DNA of 64,000 nt from Sphingomicrobium nitratireducens (lineage in GTDB: Bacteria > Pseudomonadota > Alphaproteobacteria > Sphingomonadales > Sphingomonadaceae). Shown here in pieces: positions 1 through 8,175 of the stretch; position 1 is the stretch's first letter; every line of letters begins with the position of its first letter. Made by a program: the position numbers and the translations under genes. The DNA lies in assembly GCF_026157035.1 (NCBI RefSeq), contig NZ_JANJZA010000003.1:1-64000 (forward strand), read 5' to 3'. Below the pieces are notes generated by a model. The model did not search any database, had not been told where the DNA came from, and was given only the letters and a program-made list of their open reading frames with translations.

Positions 1-18
1 CTCGGCGGCAGCCGCTAA
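1..18 (+). CDS. possible 3' end of an upstream gene (partial)
   Basis: The first 18 bases read Leu-Gly-Gly-Ser-Arg-stop (TAA at 16-18). A strong plus-strand terminator follows 29 bases later, which is what one expects after the last codons of a gene lying to the left of the window. Five residues cannot be assigned to a family, so this is only a positional inference. Confidence 0.3.
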   Translation, partial: LGGSR

Positions 19-46
19 GCGAAACCGCCTACACGGCCCAAACAAG

Positions 47-76
47 AGGCCCGGGAGGAAACTCCCGGGCCTTTTT
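47..76 (+). terminator. Rho-independent terminator
   Basis: A perfect 11-bp stem, AGGCCCGGGAG (47-57) and CTCCCGGGCCT (62-72), with a GAAA tetraloop, is followed by T72-T76. The T-run is on the plus strand, so it terminates the gene to the left. The hairpin also lies just beyond the stop of the minus-strand cupin gene and may stall that transcript too. Confidence 0.85.
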
Positions 77-77
77 G

Positions 78-422
78 CTATTTCGGTTCGACGATCAGGT
101 AGACGACGGGGGTAGTGCCGACATTGAGCACCTCGTGCCACTCGGTCCCGCCGCTTGCGTAGGAAGAGCCGGTGGCAAGATCGACCTCGCGGGTGCCGCT
201 GGCATCGGTCAGGCGCATGCGACCGCCCGACAGGGCGTAGCCGAAGTGCCGCGCATGATAATGGCGCTCGTGGCCGACGCCGGGCGGGAAGGCGCAGCGC
301 AGCACGCGCTGATGCTCGTCCTCATGCAATTTCTCGCACACCGGCGTGCCCTGCCAACCCGCCTCGAGCGGATCGGGAAGCGGCGGCGTGTGGACAAGGA
401 GAGCGATTGCAAGTGGCAGCAT
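78..422 (-). CDS. small secreted cupin-domain protein
   Basis: This encodes about 114 residues starting at the ATG of MLPLAIALLVH, whose first residues look like a short signal peptide; a start 27 bases upstream is possible but would add a charged lead. The body is one cupin fold: the motif GHERHYHARHFGYALSGG supplies the clustered His residues of the first cupin motif, and GGTEWHEVLN with the last strand forms the second. Such proteins bind a metal or small ligand in the periplasm; the substrate cannot be read. It stands alone between a terminator and a tRNA gene. Fold confidence is good, function unknown. Confidence 0.7.
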   Translation of the reverse strand: MLPLAIALLVHTPPLPDPLEAGWQGTPVCEKLHEDEHQRVLRCAFPPGVGHERHYHARHFGYALSGGRMRLTDASGTREVDLATGSSYASGGTEWHEVLNVGTTPVVYLIVEPK

Positions 423-483
423 GGGGCAATTCTCCCGGCGCGAAACCAAAAAGGCCGCCCCGATGGGACGGCCTTGGCGTAGA

Positions 484-559
484 TGGTGACCCCTACGGGA
501 CTCGAACCCGTGTTTCTGCCGTGAAAGGGCAGCGTCCTAGACCGCTAGACGAAGGGGCC
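484..559 (-). tRNA. tRNA-Glu (anticodon UUC)
   Basis: The minus strand folds into a standard 76-nt cloverleaf. The 7-bp acceptor stem is GGCCCCT with AGGGGTC, the anticodon stem CTGCC/GGCAG encloses TTC, the T arm contains GGTTCGAGTCC, and CCA is encoded (484-486). The anticodon TTC reads glutamate codons. Confidence 0.95.
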
Positions 560-620
560 ACGTGCTTGACGCGGGGGCCGATTAGGCGAGCGGAGCGCGG
601 GCGTCAAGCGCCTTTCCCGA

Positions 621-2372
621 TCAGGCCGCCGCAATATCCTCCAGATGGAGTTCCGCGGCGTTTCCGCCCGTCCATTCGTCGCGCCGGACGGTGCCTGCCA
701 GCCAGAAGCGGGCGTCGGGCGAGGCCGACAGGATGGCCTGTCCGAGCGCGGTGTCGGCGGCCCTGAACGCGATCGTCTTGAACGAGCGGCCGTCCTCGCC
801 GCACGCAACGGCGCGGACATGGTGCTGGCCGACGATCCCGGTGCGCAGCAACCGCACGGGACCGACCGCGACGCGCGGTGCGGGCCAGCCCGCGCCATAA
901 GGGCCCGCGCGCTCGATCTGATCGCACAGTTCGCCCGCAACCCCGCCCGGCGCCAGCAGCGCGTCGATCAGGAGGCGCCGGCCCTCGCGCGCCTGCGCCA
1001 CATCCTCTTGGAGTCGCTGGCCGAGGTAGGAGGCGAAGCCGTCGATTGCGCCGGGGGCGACGGTGATACCCGCCGCCATGGCGTGGCCGCCCCCCGCGAC
1101 GAGCAGTCCCTCGTCCTTGGCGGCGAGGACGGCGGCCCCGAGGTCGACGCCCGAGATCGAGCGACCCGATCCCTTGCCCACGCCGTTCTCGTCGAGCGCG
1201 ACGACGAAAGCGGGCTTGTGGTGGCGTTCCTTGATGCGGCTTGCGACGATGCCGACGACGCCTGGATGCCAACCCTCGCCCGCAACCACGATCACCGGTG
1301 CGTCGGCCTGACGTTCGGCCTGCTCGGCCGCCTGTTCGGTGACCAGCATCTCGATCGCGCGACGTTCCTCGTTGAGGCGGTCGAGTTCGATCGCGATCGC
1401 CTCCGCCTCGGCGGGGTCGGTGGTCGTGAGGAGGCGTACGCCGAGGTCGGCCTGTCCGACGCGACCGCCCGCGTTGATGCGCGGCCCCAGCGCGAAGCCG
1501 AGGTCGCGCGCGACGGGTGCGCGGTTGAGGCGTGCGGCACGTGCGAGCGCGACGAGGCCCAGGTTCGCGCCCTTGCCCATGACCTTGAGCCCCTGCGTGA
1601 CGAATGCGCGGTTGAGCGTCCTCAGGCGGGCGACGTCGGCGACCGTGCCCAGCGCGACGAGGTCGAGCAGGTCGATCAGCTGCGGTTCGGGGCGCGCCTC
1701 GGTGAAGTGGCCGCGGGCGCGCAGCTCGCGCAGCAGCGCCACGCCGAGCAGGAAGGCCATGCCGACCGCGGCGAGGTGACCGTGCGCGGCGCCTTCCTCG
1801 CTTTCGTCGAGGCGGTTGGGATTGATCAGCGCGTGCGCGACGGGCAGGCGGCTCGCGCACTGGTGGTGGTCGCACACGATGACGTCGAGCCCGGCCTCGG
1901 CGGCCGCCTCGAGCGCCTCGAACCCCTGCGCGCCGCAATCGACGGTGACGACGAGGTCCGCGCCCTGCTGCTTGAGGCCGACCAGGGCATCGGCGCTGGG
2001 GCCGTATCCCTCGAGCAGGCGGTCGGGGATGTAGAGCATCGGTTCGACGCCGAGCCGGCGCAGGAGGAGGGTCAGAAGCGCGCCCGAGGTCGCCCCGTCG
2101 ACGTCGTAGTCACCGAAGATGGCGAGCTTCTCGCCCTTCTCGATGGCATCGGCGAGGCGCGCGGCGGCCTTGTCCATGTCCGCGAAAACGGACGGGTCGG
2201 GGAGGAAGTCGCGGATGCGCGGATCGCGTTCGCGCGGCAGGTCGCCTTCCGCCACGCCGCGTGCGAGCAGCAGCTGGTCGACGAGGTCGCGGGCGAGGTC
2301 GTCGCCGCCGCGATAGCGCCATTCCCACGGCTGACCCGTGAGGCTCCGCTCGATGTCCAGCACACCGCTCAC
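621..2372 (-). CDS. recJ: single-stranded-DNA-specific exonuclease RecJ
   Basis: This 583-residue protein is full length for RecJ, the 5'-to-3' single-strand exonuclease of recombinational and mismatch repair. The DHH-family motifs are visible: the FGDYDVDGATSGALL block near residue 85-100, VTVDCG, the DHH motif in VIVCDHHQC, and the DHHA1 signature GGGHAMAAG in the C-terminal half, which mark the metal-binding nuclease core. Translation begins at a GTG that overlaps the TGA of the upstream PH-domain gene (GTGA), so the two are translationally coupled. The tRNA-Glu gene follows downstream on the same strand. Confidence 0.95.
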   Translation of the reverse strand: MSGVLDIERSLTGQPWEWRYRGGDDLARDLVDQLLLARGVAEGDLPRERDPRIRDFLPDPSVFADMDKAAARLADAIEKGEKLAIFGDYDVDGATSGALLTLLLRRLGVEPMLYIPDRLLEGYGPSADALVGLKQQGADLVVTVDCGAQGFEALEAAAEAGLDVIVCDHHQCASRLPVAHALINPNRLDESEEGAAHGHLAAVGMAFLLGVALLRELRARGHFTEARPEPQLIDLLDLVALGTVADVARLRTLNRAFVTQGLKVMGKGANLGLVALARAARLNRAPVARDLGFALGPRINAGGRVGQADLGVRLLTTTDPAEAEAIAIELDRLNEERRAIEMLVTEQAAEQAERQADAPVIVVAGEGWHPGVVGIVASRIKERHHKPAFVVALDENGVGKGSGRSISGVDLGAAVLAAKDEGLLVAGGGHAMAAGITVAPGAIDGFASYLGQRLQEDVAQAREGRRLLIDALLAPGGVAGELCDQIERAGPYGAGWPAPRVAVGPVRLLRTGIVGQHHVRAVACGEDGRSFKTIAFRAADTALGQAILSASPDARFWLAGTVRRDEWTGGNAAELHLEDIAAA

Positions 2373-3871
2373 CGGACCGGATCAAGCAGCCGGTCGCGCA
2401 GGTCGAGCGCGTGATCGTGGGGGAGGGCGGCGACGCCGTGATGCGCAAAGCCGCTGCCGCCCGCGACGCCGAGCACGAGGTTGGAGACACCGAGGCGGCG
2501 GTCGATGAAGTTGCGCTTGAGGTCGATCGACTGGATGCGGGCGAGCGGGAGGATCACCGTGCGCTGCCGCCAGAAGCCCGAGCGGACGAGCAGCCGATCG
2601 CCGTCGAGGCGATGGCGATGGCGGCGCCAGGCGAGGATCCGCGTGATGCCTAGGAAGCCGAGCAGCGCGAGCACCAACAGCAAATGCCAGTCGGTGGTGA
2701 GGTAGGCGGCGCCGGCGGCGGCGAGCGCGAACGGCACGAGGAATAGGAGGAAGACAATGACGTAGGCCGGGCTGGGGCGGTGCCAGTCGTCGGCATGAGC
2801 GACCGGGCGCCAGTCCATCTCGCGCAGGATGGCATCGGCCTCGTCGTGCGTTGCCAGCGGGGCGACCACATGGTCGCCGCCGTGTCCGCTGTCGCGCGCC
2901 AGGCTCTGCAGCTTGACGGCGGTCCAGCCGAAATGGCGGCGGACCGGGCCGGTCGCGAGGATTGCGGCCTGGACGCGCCGCAGCGGGAGGACGACGTCGG
3001 TCAGGGTGAGGAGGCCACGGCGGCGGCGGAAGCCCGTTTCGGTGCGGTCGAGCCGGAAGCCGAATTCGCGCAAGACCGTCTGGAGCAACCCGGTCGCCAG
3101 CCCGACCAGCACCAGCGTCGCCAGCCCGAACAGCGCGGTAACGACGCGGTTGGCGAGGATGAACGCGATGAAGGGCTGTCCGGCATGACCGAGCTCGAGC
3201 CAGAACTGCCGGCGGAAGGGGTCGAAGCCGAGGAGGTCGCCCGCGGTCTGCGTGAAACCTGCGAGGACGCCGAAGACGGCCAGCGAGAAGTTGAACAGGC
3301 CGGCGAGGAGGAGGCGCCGCAGATCCATCGCGTAAACGGGGGCGGGTTCGCCTGCCTGTTCGATCGGCGCGTCGCTGTCGGCCGCCATTACGACGGGATC
3401 GCCGGCGCGGTGGGCGCGGATGAGATCGCGAAGCGCCTCGGCGTCGGCAAGCGCGATCGAATCGAGCACGCCGTCCTCGTTCTTGTCGCCCGCCGACGCG
3501 CCGGTTTCGAGTTTGACACGGGCGAGGCCGAGCAGCCTCGCGATCACGTTCTGCTCGACATTGACGTCCTGTACGCGGTCGAACGGGATCGAACGATGGT
3601 TGCGACCCAGAACGCCGCTTTTCATCTCGATCTCGTCGGGCCCGAGTTCCCAGGAAAAGCTGAGCCAGCGGATCAGGGGGCGAAGGAGGCCGACGGCGAG
3701 CGTTGCGCCGACGATCAGCGCCGCCAGCTCCCACCGCTGCTGGACGATGAAGTAGGCGCCCGCTGCCAATCCGCCCCAGAGAGAGCGCATGACCCCACCG
3801 AGGCCCGCGACGAGTGTCAGCGGGTGGAGCCGCCGGACGTCGCGCCGTTCAATGCCCCCCGCCTCGTTCAC
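2369..3871 (-). CDS. bacterial PH-domain (bPH2/YdbT-like) membrane protein
   Basis: This is a 500-residue membrane protein of the YdbT type. Several bPH2 (DUF304) modules each follow a pair of membrane helices: one around residues 70-150 with the signature IPFDRVQDVNVEQN, a related middle module with VLPLRRVQAAIL, and a third near the C-terminus with ILPLARIQSIDLKRN. The repeats show internal triplication of one module. The family's biochemical role is not settled; in Bacillus, YdbS and YdbT are adjacent as here. It starts at a GTG overlapping the stop of the upstream PH gene and its stop overlaps the recJ start. Confidence 0.85.
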   Translation of the reverse strand: MNEAGGIERRDVRRLHPLTLVAGLGGVMRSLWGGLAAGAYFIVQQRWELAALIVGATLAVGLLRPLIRWLSFSWELGPDEIEMKSGVLGRNHRSIPFDRVQDVNVEQNVIARLLGLARVKLETGASAGDKNEDGVLDSIALADAEALRDLIRAHRAGDPVVMAADSDAPIEQAGEPAPVYAMDLRRLLLAGLFNFSLAVFGVLAGFTQTAGDLLGFDPFRRQFWLELGHAGQPFIAFILANRVVTALFGLATLVLVGLATGLLQTVLREFGFRLDRTETGFRRRRGLLTLTDVVLPLRRVQAAILATGPVRRHFGWTAVKLQSLARDSGHGGDHVVAPLATHDEADAILREMDWRPVAHADDWHRPSPAYVIVFLLFLVPFALAAAGAAYLTTDWHLLLVLALLGFLGITRILAWRRHRHRLDGDRLLVRSGFWRQRTVILPLARIQSIDLKRNFIDRRLGVSNLVLGVAGGSGFAHHGVAALPHDHALDLRDRLLDPVR

Positions 3872-4407
3872 TGCCAGTCTGTCCTGATCTCGGCGCGGAT
3901 CTCGTCGCGCATCGCGGCGGCGCGCTCGGGGCTGAGGCCGGGCAGCGTGACGATGCTGTTGTGCGTCCCCGCCGTATGGACGACGAGGCTGGCCGTTCCG
4001 AAGACCTTGTCGAGCGGGCGGCGGGCGACATCGAGATGCTGGACGCGCACGAACGGCACCATCGTGTCGGTGTGGAACAACCAGCCGCGCACGACGCGAA
4101 GGAGGTGCGGATCGAGCTTGAAACCGAGGCGCCGGTAGATGCGCAGCGGGACGAACAGGACGATCGCGATCATCAGCACGCCGACGATGGTCGAAAGCAC
4201 GCCCTGCACCGGCTTGTCGGCCAGAACGACATTGTCGATCACCAGGGCCCCGACGAGAAACGGGAGCCAGGTCAGGAGCAACTGCGTCGTGAGCAGCCAG
4301 CGATAAGCGGGCTCGGCGGGCTCCATGCCGGGCGGCAGGAGCGGGCGCGCGGGGTCGATGGCTTCGGACAGCTTGTGATCGAGGGTCGAAAAGTCGGTGT
4401 CGCTCAT
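3868..4407 (-). CDS. bacterial PH-domain (bPH2/YdbS-like) membrane protein
   Basis: This 179-residue protein has two hydrophobic segments (about residues 37-55 and 65-85) followed by a single bPH2 module containing MVPFVRVQHLDVARRPLDK, the same signature that occurs three times in the larger partner downstream. It is the YdbS half of a YdbS-YdbT-like pair, and the two reading frames overlap at GTGA. It is the first gene of the run leading into recJ. Family membership is clear; molecular function is not known. Confidence 0.85.
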   Translation of the reverse strand: MSDTDFSTLDHKLSEAIDPARPLLPPGMEPAEPAYRWLLTTQLLLTWLPFLVGALVIDNVVLADKPVQGVLSTIVGVLMIAIVLFVPLRIYRRLGFKLDPHLLRVVRGWLFHTDTMVPFVRVQHLDVARRPLDKVFGTASLVVHTAGTHNSIVTLPGLSPERAAAMRDEIRAEIRTDWQ

Positions 4408-4458
4408 GGCGCCACCTTAGCGCATGAGGCGCAGCCTAACAGCGATTTTCGACCGGAA

Positions 4459-5436
4459 TCAGTCGCCGCAATGATGCTCGCCGCGCACCCAGCGCACGGT
4501 GCCCGAGGACGCGCGCATCACGATCGTGTGGGTCGTGACGCAGCCGCCGCTCTTGCGCTTCACGCCGTCGAGGAGCGAGCCGTCCGTCACTCCGCTTGCG
4601 GCGAAGATGCAGTCGCCCTTGGCCATGTCGTCGAGCGTGTAGATTCGATCGAGGTCTTCGATGCCCCAGCGGGCCGCGCGCGCCTTCTCGTCCTCGTTAC
4701 GGAAGACGAGGCGGCCCTGGATCTGGCCACCGACGCAGCGCAGCGCAGCGGCTGCGAGAACGCCCTCGGGCGCGCCGCCCGTGCCGATGTAGATGTCGAT
4801 CTGCGTGTCGGGATCGGTCGTCGCGATAACGCCGGCAACGTCGCCGTCGGGGATCAGCCGGACGCTGCACCCGATCGCGCGCAATTCCTCGATGATGGCG
4901 GCATGGCGCGAGCGATCGAGCACGCAGGCGGTGATGTCGCTAGGCTCGACGCCCTTGGCTGCGGCGAGGCGGGCGACGTTGTTCGTGACGCTATCGGCGA
5001 GGTCGATCGTGCCGTCGGGATAGCCCGGGCCAATCGCGATCTTTTCCATGTAGACGTCGGGCGCGTTGAGGAGGCCGCCCTTCTCGGCGATGGCAAGCAC
5101 CGCGAGCGCGTTGGGGCCGGCCTTGGCGGTGATCGTCGTGCCCTCGAGCGGGTCGAGCGCGATGTCGATCGCGGGGACATCCTGACCCTCGGGGCAGTAG
5201 CCGACCTTTTCGCCGATGTAGAGCATCGGCGCCTCGTCGCGCTCGCCCTCGCCGATCACCACCGTGCCCTGCATCGGGAGCTTGTTGAGCGCCTCGCGCA
5301 TCGCTTCGACCGCGGCGGCGTCGGCGGCGTCGTTGTCGCCGCGCCCGATCCACTTCGATGCCGCGATGGCGGCGGCCTCGGTCACGCGGACCATTTCCAG
5401 AACGAGAACGCGGTCGAGGGTGTTGCTGGCGGACAT
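4459..5436 (-). CDS. glpX: class II fructose-1,6-bisphosphatase GlpX
   Basis: GlpX hydrolyses fructose 1,6-bisphosphate to fructose 6-phosphate in gluconeogenesis. The 325-residue product has the metal-binding blocks GEGERDEAPMLYIGEKVG and DIALDPLEGTTI, then the conserved GGAPEGVLAAAALRC and ASGVTDGSLLDGV segments. The chosen start (MSASNTLDRV) has GGGAGG eight bases upstream; a longer reading from 5499 would run through that ribosome-binding site. The stop lies 51 bp beyond the start of the PH-domain run. The gene is divergent from a small membrane-protein gene. Confidence 0.93.
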   Translation of the reverse strand: MSASNTLDRVLVLEMVRVTEAAAIAASKWIGRGDNDAADAAAVEAMREALNKLPMQGTVVIGEGERDEAPMLYIGEKVGYCPEGQDVPAIDIALDPLEGTTITAKAGPNALAVLAIAEKGGLLNAPDVYMEKIAIGPGYPDGTIDLADSVTNNVARLAAAKGVEPSDITACVLDRSRHAAIIEELRAIGCSVRLIPDGDVAGVIATTDPDTQIDIYIGTGGAPEGVLAAAALRCVGGQIQGRLVFRNEDEKARAARWGIEDLDRIYTLDDMAKGDCIFAASGVTDGSLLDGVKRKSGGCVTTHTIVMRASSGTVRWVRGEHHCGD

Positions 5437-5574
5437 GGGGCCTCCCGAGGAATCTGTCGAGGCGGGCGATAGGCGAGCCGGAATGTCTTGTCGAGACACG
5501 CCTCGACTTGATTGCGTCGACGCTTTTTGAGACCATCCGCTTGGTTAAGGTCGGCGTTGCCATCGGGGGTTGGG

Positions 5575-5817
5575 ATGGGGTTTTTCAAGGTCGCCGCGAT
5601 CCTGTTCGGATTGCTCTACGTCATCGGACTCGGGCTCGAAGGCGTGGCGATGTTCAATCTCTTCGGCAGTGATGTCGAGGGCGGCGATGTCCTGCTCAAC
5701 CCGCTGGGCTATCCCTGGACCGAGTGGTTCCCCGAGAACACGTCGATGGGCGGCGCGCCGGCGATCACGCTCGTCATCCTCATCTTTATGGCGTACCTGG
5801 GAAGCCGCAACCGATAG
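5575..5817 (+). CDS. small two-helix membrane protein, unknown
   Basis: This codes for an 80-residue protein with a hydrophobic N-terminal helix (MGFFKVAAILFGLLYVIGLG), an extracytoplasmic-looking middle rich in Gly, Trp and Pro, and a C-terminal helix (ITLVILIFMAYLG) ending in a basic tail SRNR. The start was chosen for its G-rich ribosome-binding site; an upstream in-frame start at 5512 adds a basic segment with no clear ribosome-binding site. I do not recognise a family. It is divergent from glpX and converges on the DUF2721-type gene with a 1-bp gap. Confidence 0.6.
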   Translation: MGFFKVAAILFGLLYVIGLGLEGVAMFNLFGSDVEGGDVLLNPLGYPWTEWFPENTSMGGAPAITLVILIFMAYLGSRNR

Positions 5818-5818
5818 G

Positions 5819-6286
5819 TCAGTCGTCCGCCCGATGATCGAGCAGGTGCGCGGCGACGCGGACCGACCGGGTGGCAAGGCGCGTCTCGACGAGGAAGATC
5901 GCGAAGCTGACGCCGGTCGCGATCATTGCGCCGATGAAGAGCAGGGCGATGACCGTTCCAAGGTCGATGCCGGTGAGGCCGGCCGCGAACAGCAGCACGA
6001 CGACCGCGGAGACAAGCACCGCGCCCAGCACCGACAGGGAAATCGCGCGGTTGCAGACGCGGATGCGGCGGTCGAGCATGCGGGCCTCGTCGACCAGCCG
6101 GTCATGTTCGGATCCGCGCGCCGCAAGTATGCGCGGTTCGAGCTGGCGCGCGCGGTCGACGATGCGCGCGAGGCGGCCTGCGCACACGTTGAGGAACGCG
6201 CCGATACCCGCGAGCAGGAAGACAGGCGCGACCGCAAGCTGGATGTCGGCGGCGACCTGCGTCAGCGTCGGCGCAAGCGCGCTCAT
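5819..6286 (-). CDS. DUF2721-family membrane protein
   Basis: This 155-residue protein resembles the DUF2721 family: a first helix (IQLAVAPVFLLAGIGAFLNVCAGRLARIVDRARQL, the family's most conserved stretch, residues about 15-50), a cytoplasmic helical hairpin, and two further membrane helices near residues 85-135. The start ATG overlaps the TGA of the upstream aminotransferase (ATGA), so it is probably translated from the same message. No function is established for the family. Confidence 0.75.
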   Translation of the reverse strand: MSALAPTLTQVAADIQLAVAPVFLLAGIGAFLNVCAGRLARIVDRARQLEPRILAARGSEHDRLVDEARMLDRRIRVCNRAISLSVLGAVLVSAVVVLLFAAGLTGIDLGTVIALLFIGAMIATGVSFAIFLVETRLATRSVRVAAHLLDHRADD

Positions 6287-7452
6287 CCCAGCACTTTCTT
6301 GATGCCGCGCGCAGCCTGACGGATGCGCTGCTCGTTCTCGACCAGTGCCAGACGGACATAGCCTTCGCCATCTTCGCCGAAGCCGATGCCGGGCGCGACC
6401 GCAACGCCGGCCTCCTTCATCAGCATCTTCGAGAATTCGAGGCTTCCCATGTCGGCGAACTGTGCGGGGATCGGAGCCCAGGCGAACATCGAGGCGGCTG
6501 GCACGGGCACTTCCCATCCGGCGCGACCGAAGCTCTCGACAAGAACGTCGCGGCGCTTGCGATAGAGCTGGCGGTTGGCCTCGACACAGTCCTGCGGGCC
6601 GTTAAGGGCGGCGACCGCCGCGGCCTGGATCGGGGTGAAGGCGCCGTAGTCGAGGTACGATTTCACGCGCTTGAGCGCGGCGATCATCTCCGGATTGCCG
6701 ACCGCGAAACCCATCCGCCAGCCCGCCATCGAATAGGTTTTCGACATCGAAGTGAATTCGACCGCGATGTCCTTGGCGCCCTCCACCTGAAGGATCGAGG
6801 GCGTCGGTTCGTCGCCGAAATAGATCTCGGCATAGGCGAGGTCGGAGATGATGGTCAGCCCTGCCTCCCTAGCGAACGCGACCAGTTTCTCGTAGAAAGC
6901 GAGATCGGCGACATAGGCGGTCGGGTTCGACGGATAGCCGATCACCAGCACCTTGGGTCGCGGCACGGTGTAGCGCATCGCCAGTTCGAGCTTCTCGAAA
7001 AAGAGCGGGCCGGGCGCAGCCGGGATCGAACGGATCGCGGCGCCCGCGATGATGAAGCCGAAATGGTGAATCGGGTAGCTAGGGTTGGGGGTCAGCGCGA
7101 CGTCGCCCGGCGCGGTGATGGCGAGCGCGAGATTGGCGAAGCCTTCCTTGGAGCCGAGCGTGACGCAGACCTCGGTGTCGGGGTCGATCTCGACACCGAA
7201 ACGACGCTGGTAATAGCCGGCCTGCGCCTTGCGCAGCCCCTTGATCCCCATCGAGGCGGAGTATCGGTGCGCGGTTGTACTGTCGGCGACTTCCTTCAGT
7301 TTCTCGATGACGTGGGCGGGCGGCATGCCGTCGGGATTGCCCATGCCCAGATCGACGATGTCCTCGCCGCGCGCGCGCGCTTCCGCCTTGAGGCGGTTTA
7401 CCTCGGCGAAGACGTAGGGCGGGAGGCGACGCGTGCGGTAATATTCAGTCAT
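6283..7452 (-). CDS. class I/II PLP aminotransferase (AlaC-like)
   Basis: This 389-residue PLP-dependent enzyme is closest in pattern to AlaC (glutamate-pyruvate aminotransferase) and LL-diaminopimelate-aminotransferase-like proteins. Visible motifs are VDLGMGNPDGMPP near residue 35, GSKEGFANL, NPSYPIH, YPSNPTA, SDLAYAEIYF, the PLP lysine in FTSMSKTYSMAGWRMGF, and the C-terminal VRLALVENEQRI. These fit transfer of an amino group between alanine (or a related amino acid) and 2-oxoglutarate. I start at the ATG of MTEYYRTRR; upstream in-frame sequence is antisense to the next gene. The stop overlaps the DUF2721 start. Confidence 0.88.
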   Translation of the reverse strand: MTEYYRTRRLPPYVFAEVNRLKAEARARGEDIVDLGMGNPDGMPPAHVIEKLKEVADSTTAHRYSASMGIKGLRKAQAGYYQRRFGVEIDPDTEVCVTLGSKEGFANLALAITAPGDVALTPNPSYPIHHFGFIIAGAAIRSIPAAPGPLFFEKLELAMRYTVPRPKVLVIGYPSNPTAYVADLAFYEKLVAFAREAGLTIISDLAYAEIYFGDEPTPSILQVEGAKDIAVEFTSMSKTYSMAGWRMGFAVGNPEMIAALKRVKSYLDYGAFTPIQAAAVAALNGPQDCVEANRQLYRKRRDVLVESFGRAGWEVPVPAASMFAWAPIPAQFADMGSLEFSKMLMKEAGVAVAPGIGFGEDGEGYVRLALVENEQRIRQAARGIKKVLG

Positions 7453-7496
7453 CGCCGCACTGTGCCGTGGGATTGTGCAGTGCGAAAGGGGGATTC

Positions 7497-8120
7497 TCAG
7501 CCCTGGTAGGCGGGAAGCGAAATACCGCGTGCGATGGCCGCACCGCGCAGGCTGAACCCCAGGAGGCCGCCGACGAGCGCCGCAAGGGTGACCGGGGCGC
7601 CGAACCACACCAGCAGCACGAACAGCCCCGAGGCGAGCGCGGCGGCGGTGACGTAGAGTTCGGGGCGCATGAGGATCGATGGCTCGCCTGCGAGGACATC
7701 GCGGATGATGCCGCCGACGCAGGCGGTCATCACGCCCATCGCGAACGCGGGGACAGGCGCCACGCCGTAGCGCAGCGCCTTGGCCGCGCCATATGTAGCG
7801 TAGGCGGCAAGCCCCAGCGCGTCGAACCACAGGAGTGCGCGCTCGGCGAGCCGGGCCTTGCTGAACAGCCAGACCGCGACCGCCGCCGCGACGCACACGA
7901 GCAGCGTGGTGTTGTGGTTGACCCAGAACACCGGCGCACCGATCAAGAGGTCGCGCACGGTCCCGCCCCCTACCCCGGTGATCACCGCGAAGAAGATGAA
8001 GGTGACCAGGGTCTGCTTCTTTTCGGCAGCGACCAGCGCCCCCGAAACGGCAAAGACGGCAATGCCCAGATAGTCGAGCGCGACGAGCGGGCCGGGTGGG
8101 AGCGCGATGTCCGGAGTCAT
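7497..8120 (-). CDS. TRIC/UPF0126-family cation channel protein
   Basis: This 207-residue membrane protein has about seven hydrophobic helices and the duplicated three-helix architecture of bacterial TRIC (YadS/UPF0126) channels. The two half-repeats carry the Gly-rich signatures ITGVGGGTVRDLLIG and MTACVGGIIRDVLAGEPSIL, the pore-lining glycine kinks of the family. Known homologues conduct monovalent cations across the inner membrane. The start at MTPDIALPPG has GAGG upstream and leaves a normal divergent gap before phaC. Confidence 0.88.
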   Translation of the reverse strand: MTPDIALPPGPLVALDYLGIAVFAVSGALVAAEKKQTLVTFIFFAVITGVGGGTVRDLLIGAPVFWVNHNTTLLVCVAAAVAVWLFSKARLAERALLWFDALGLAAYATYGAAKALRYGVAPVPAFAMGVMTACVGGIIRDVLAGEPSILMRPELYVTAAALASGLFVLLVWFGAPVTLAALVGGLLGFSLRGAAIARGISLPAYQG

Positions 8121-8175
8121 GGGTGCCTCATGCGCCTCTTCGCTTTTCGCCGCAATGGTCGGTATGAGGTGACGC

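Noticed and set aside
604-1938. Long Arg-rich frame antisense-phase to recJ
   Set aside because: Extreme arginine content and complete overlap with a well-supported recJ frame mark it as a GC-skew shadow.
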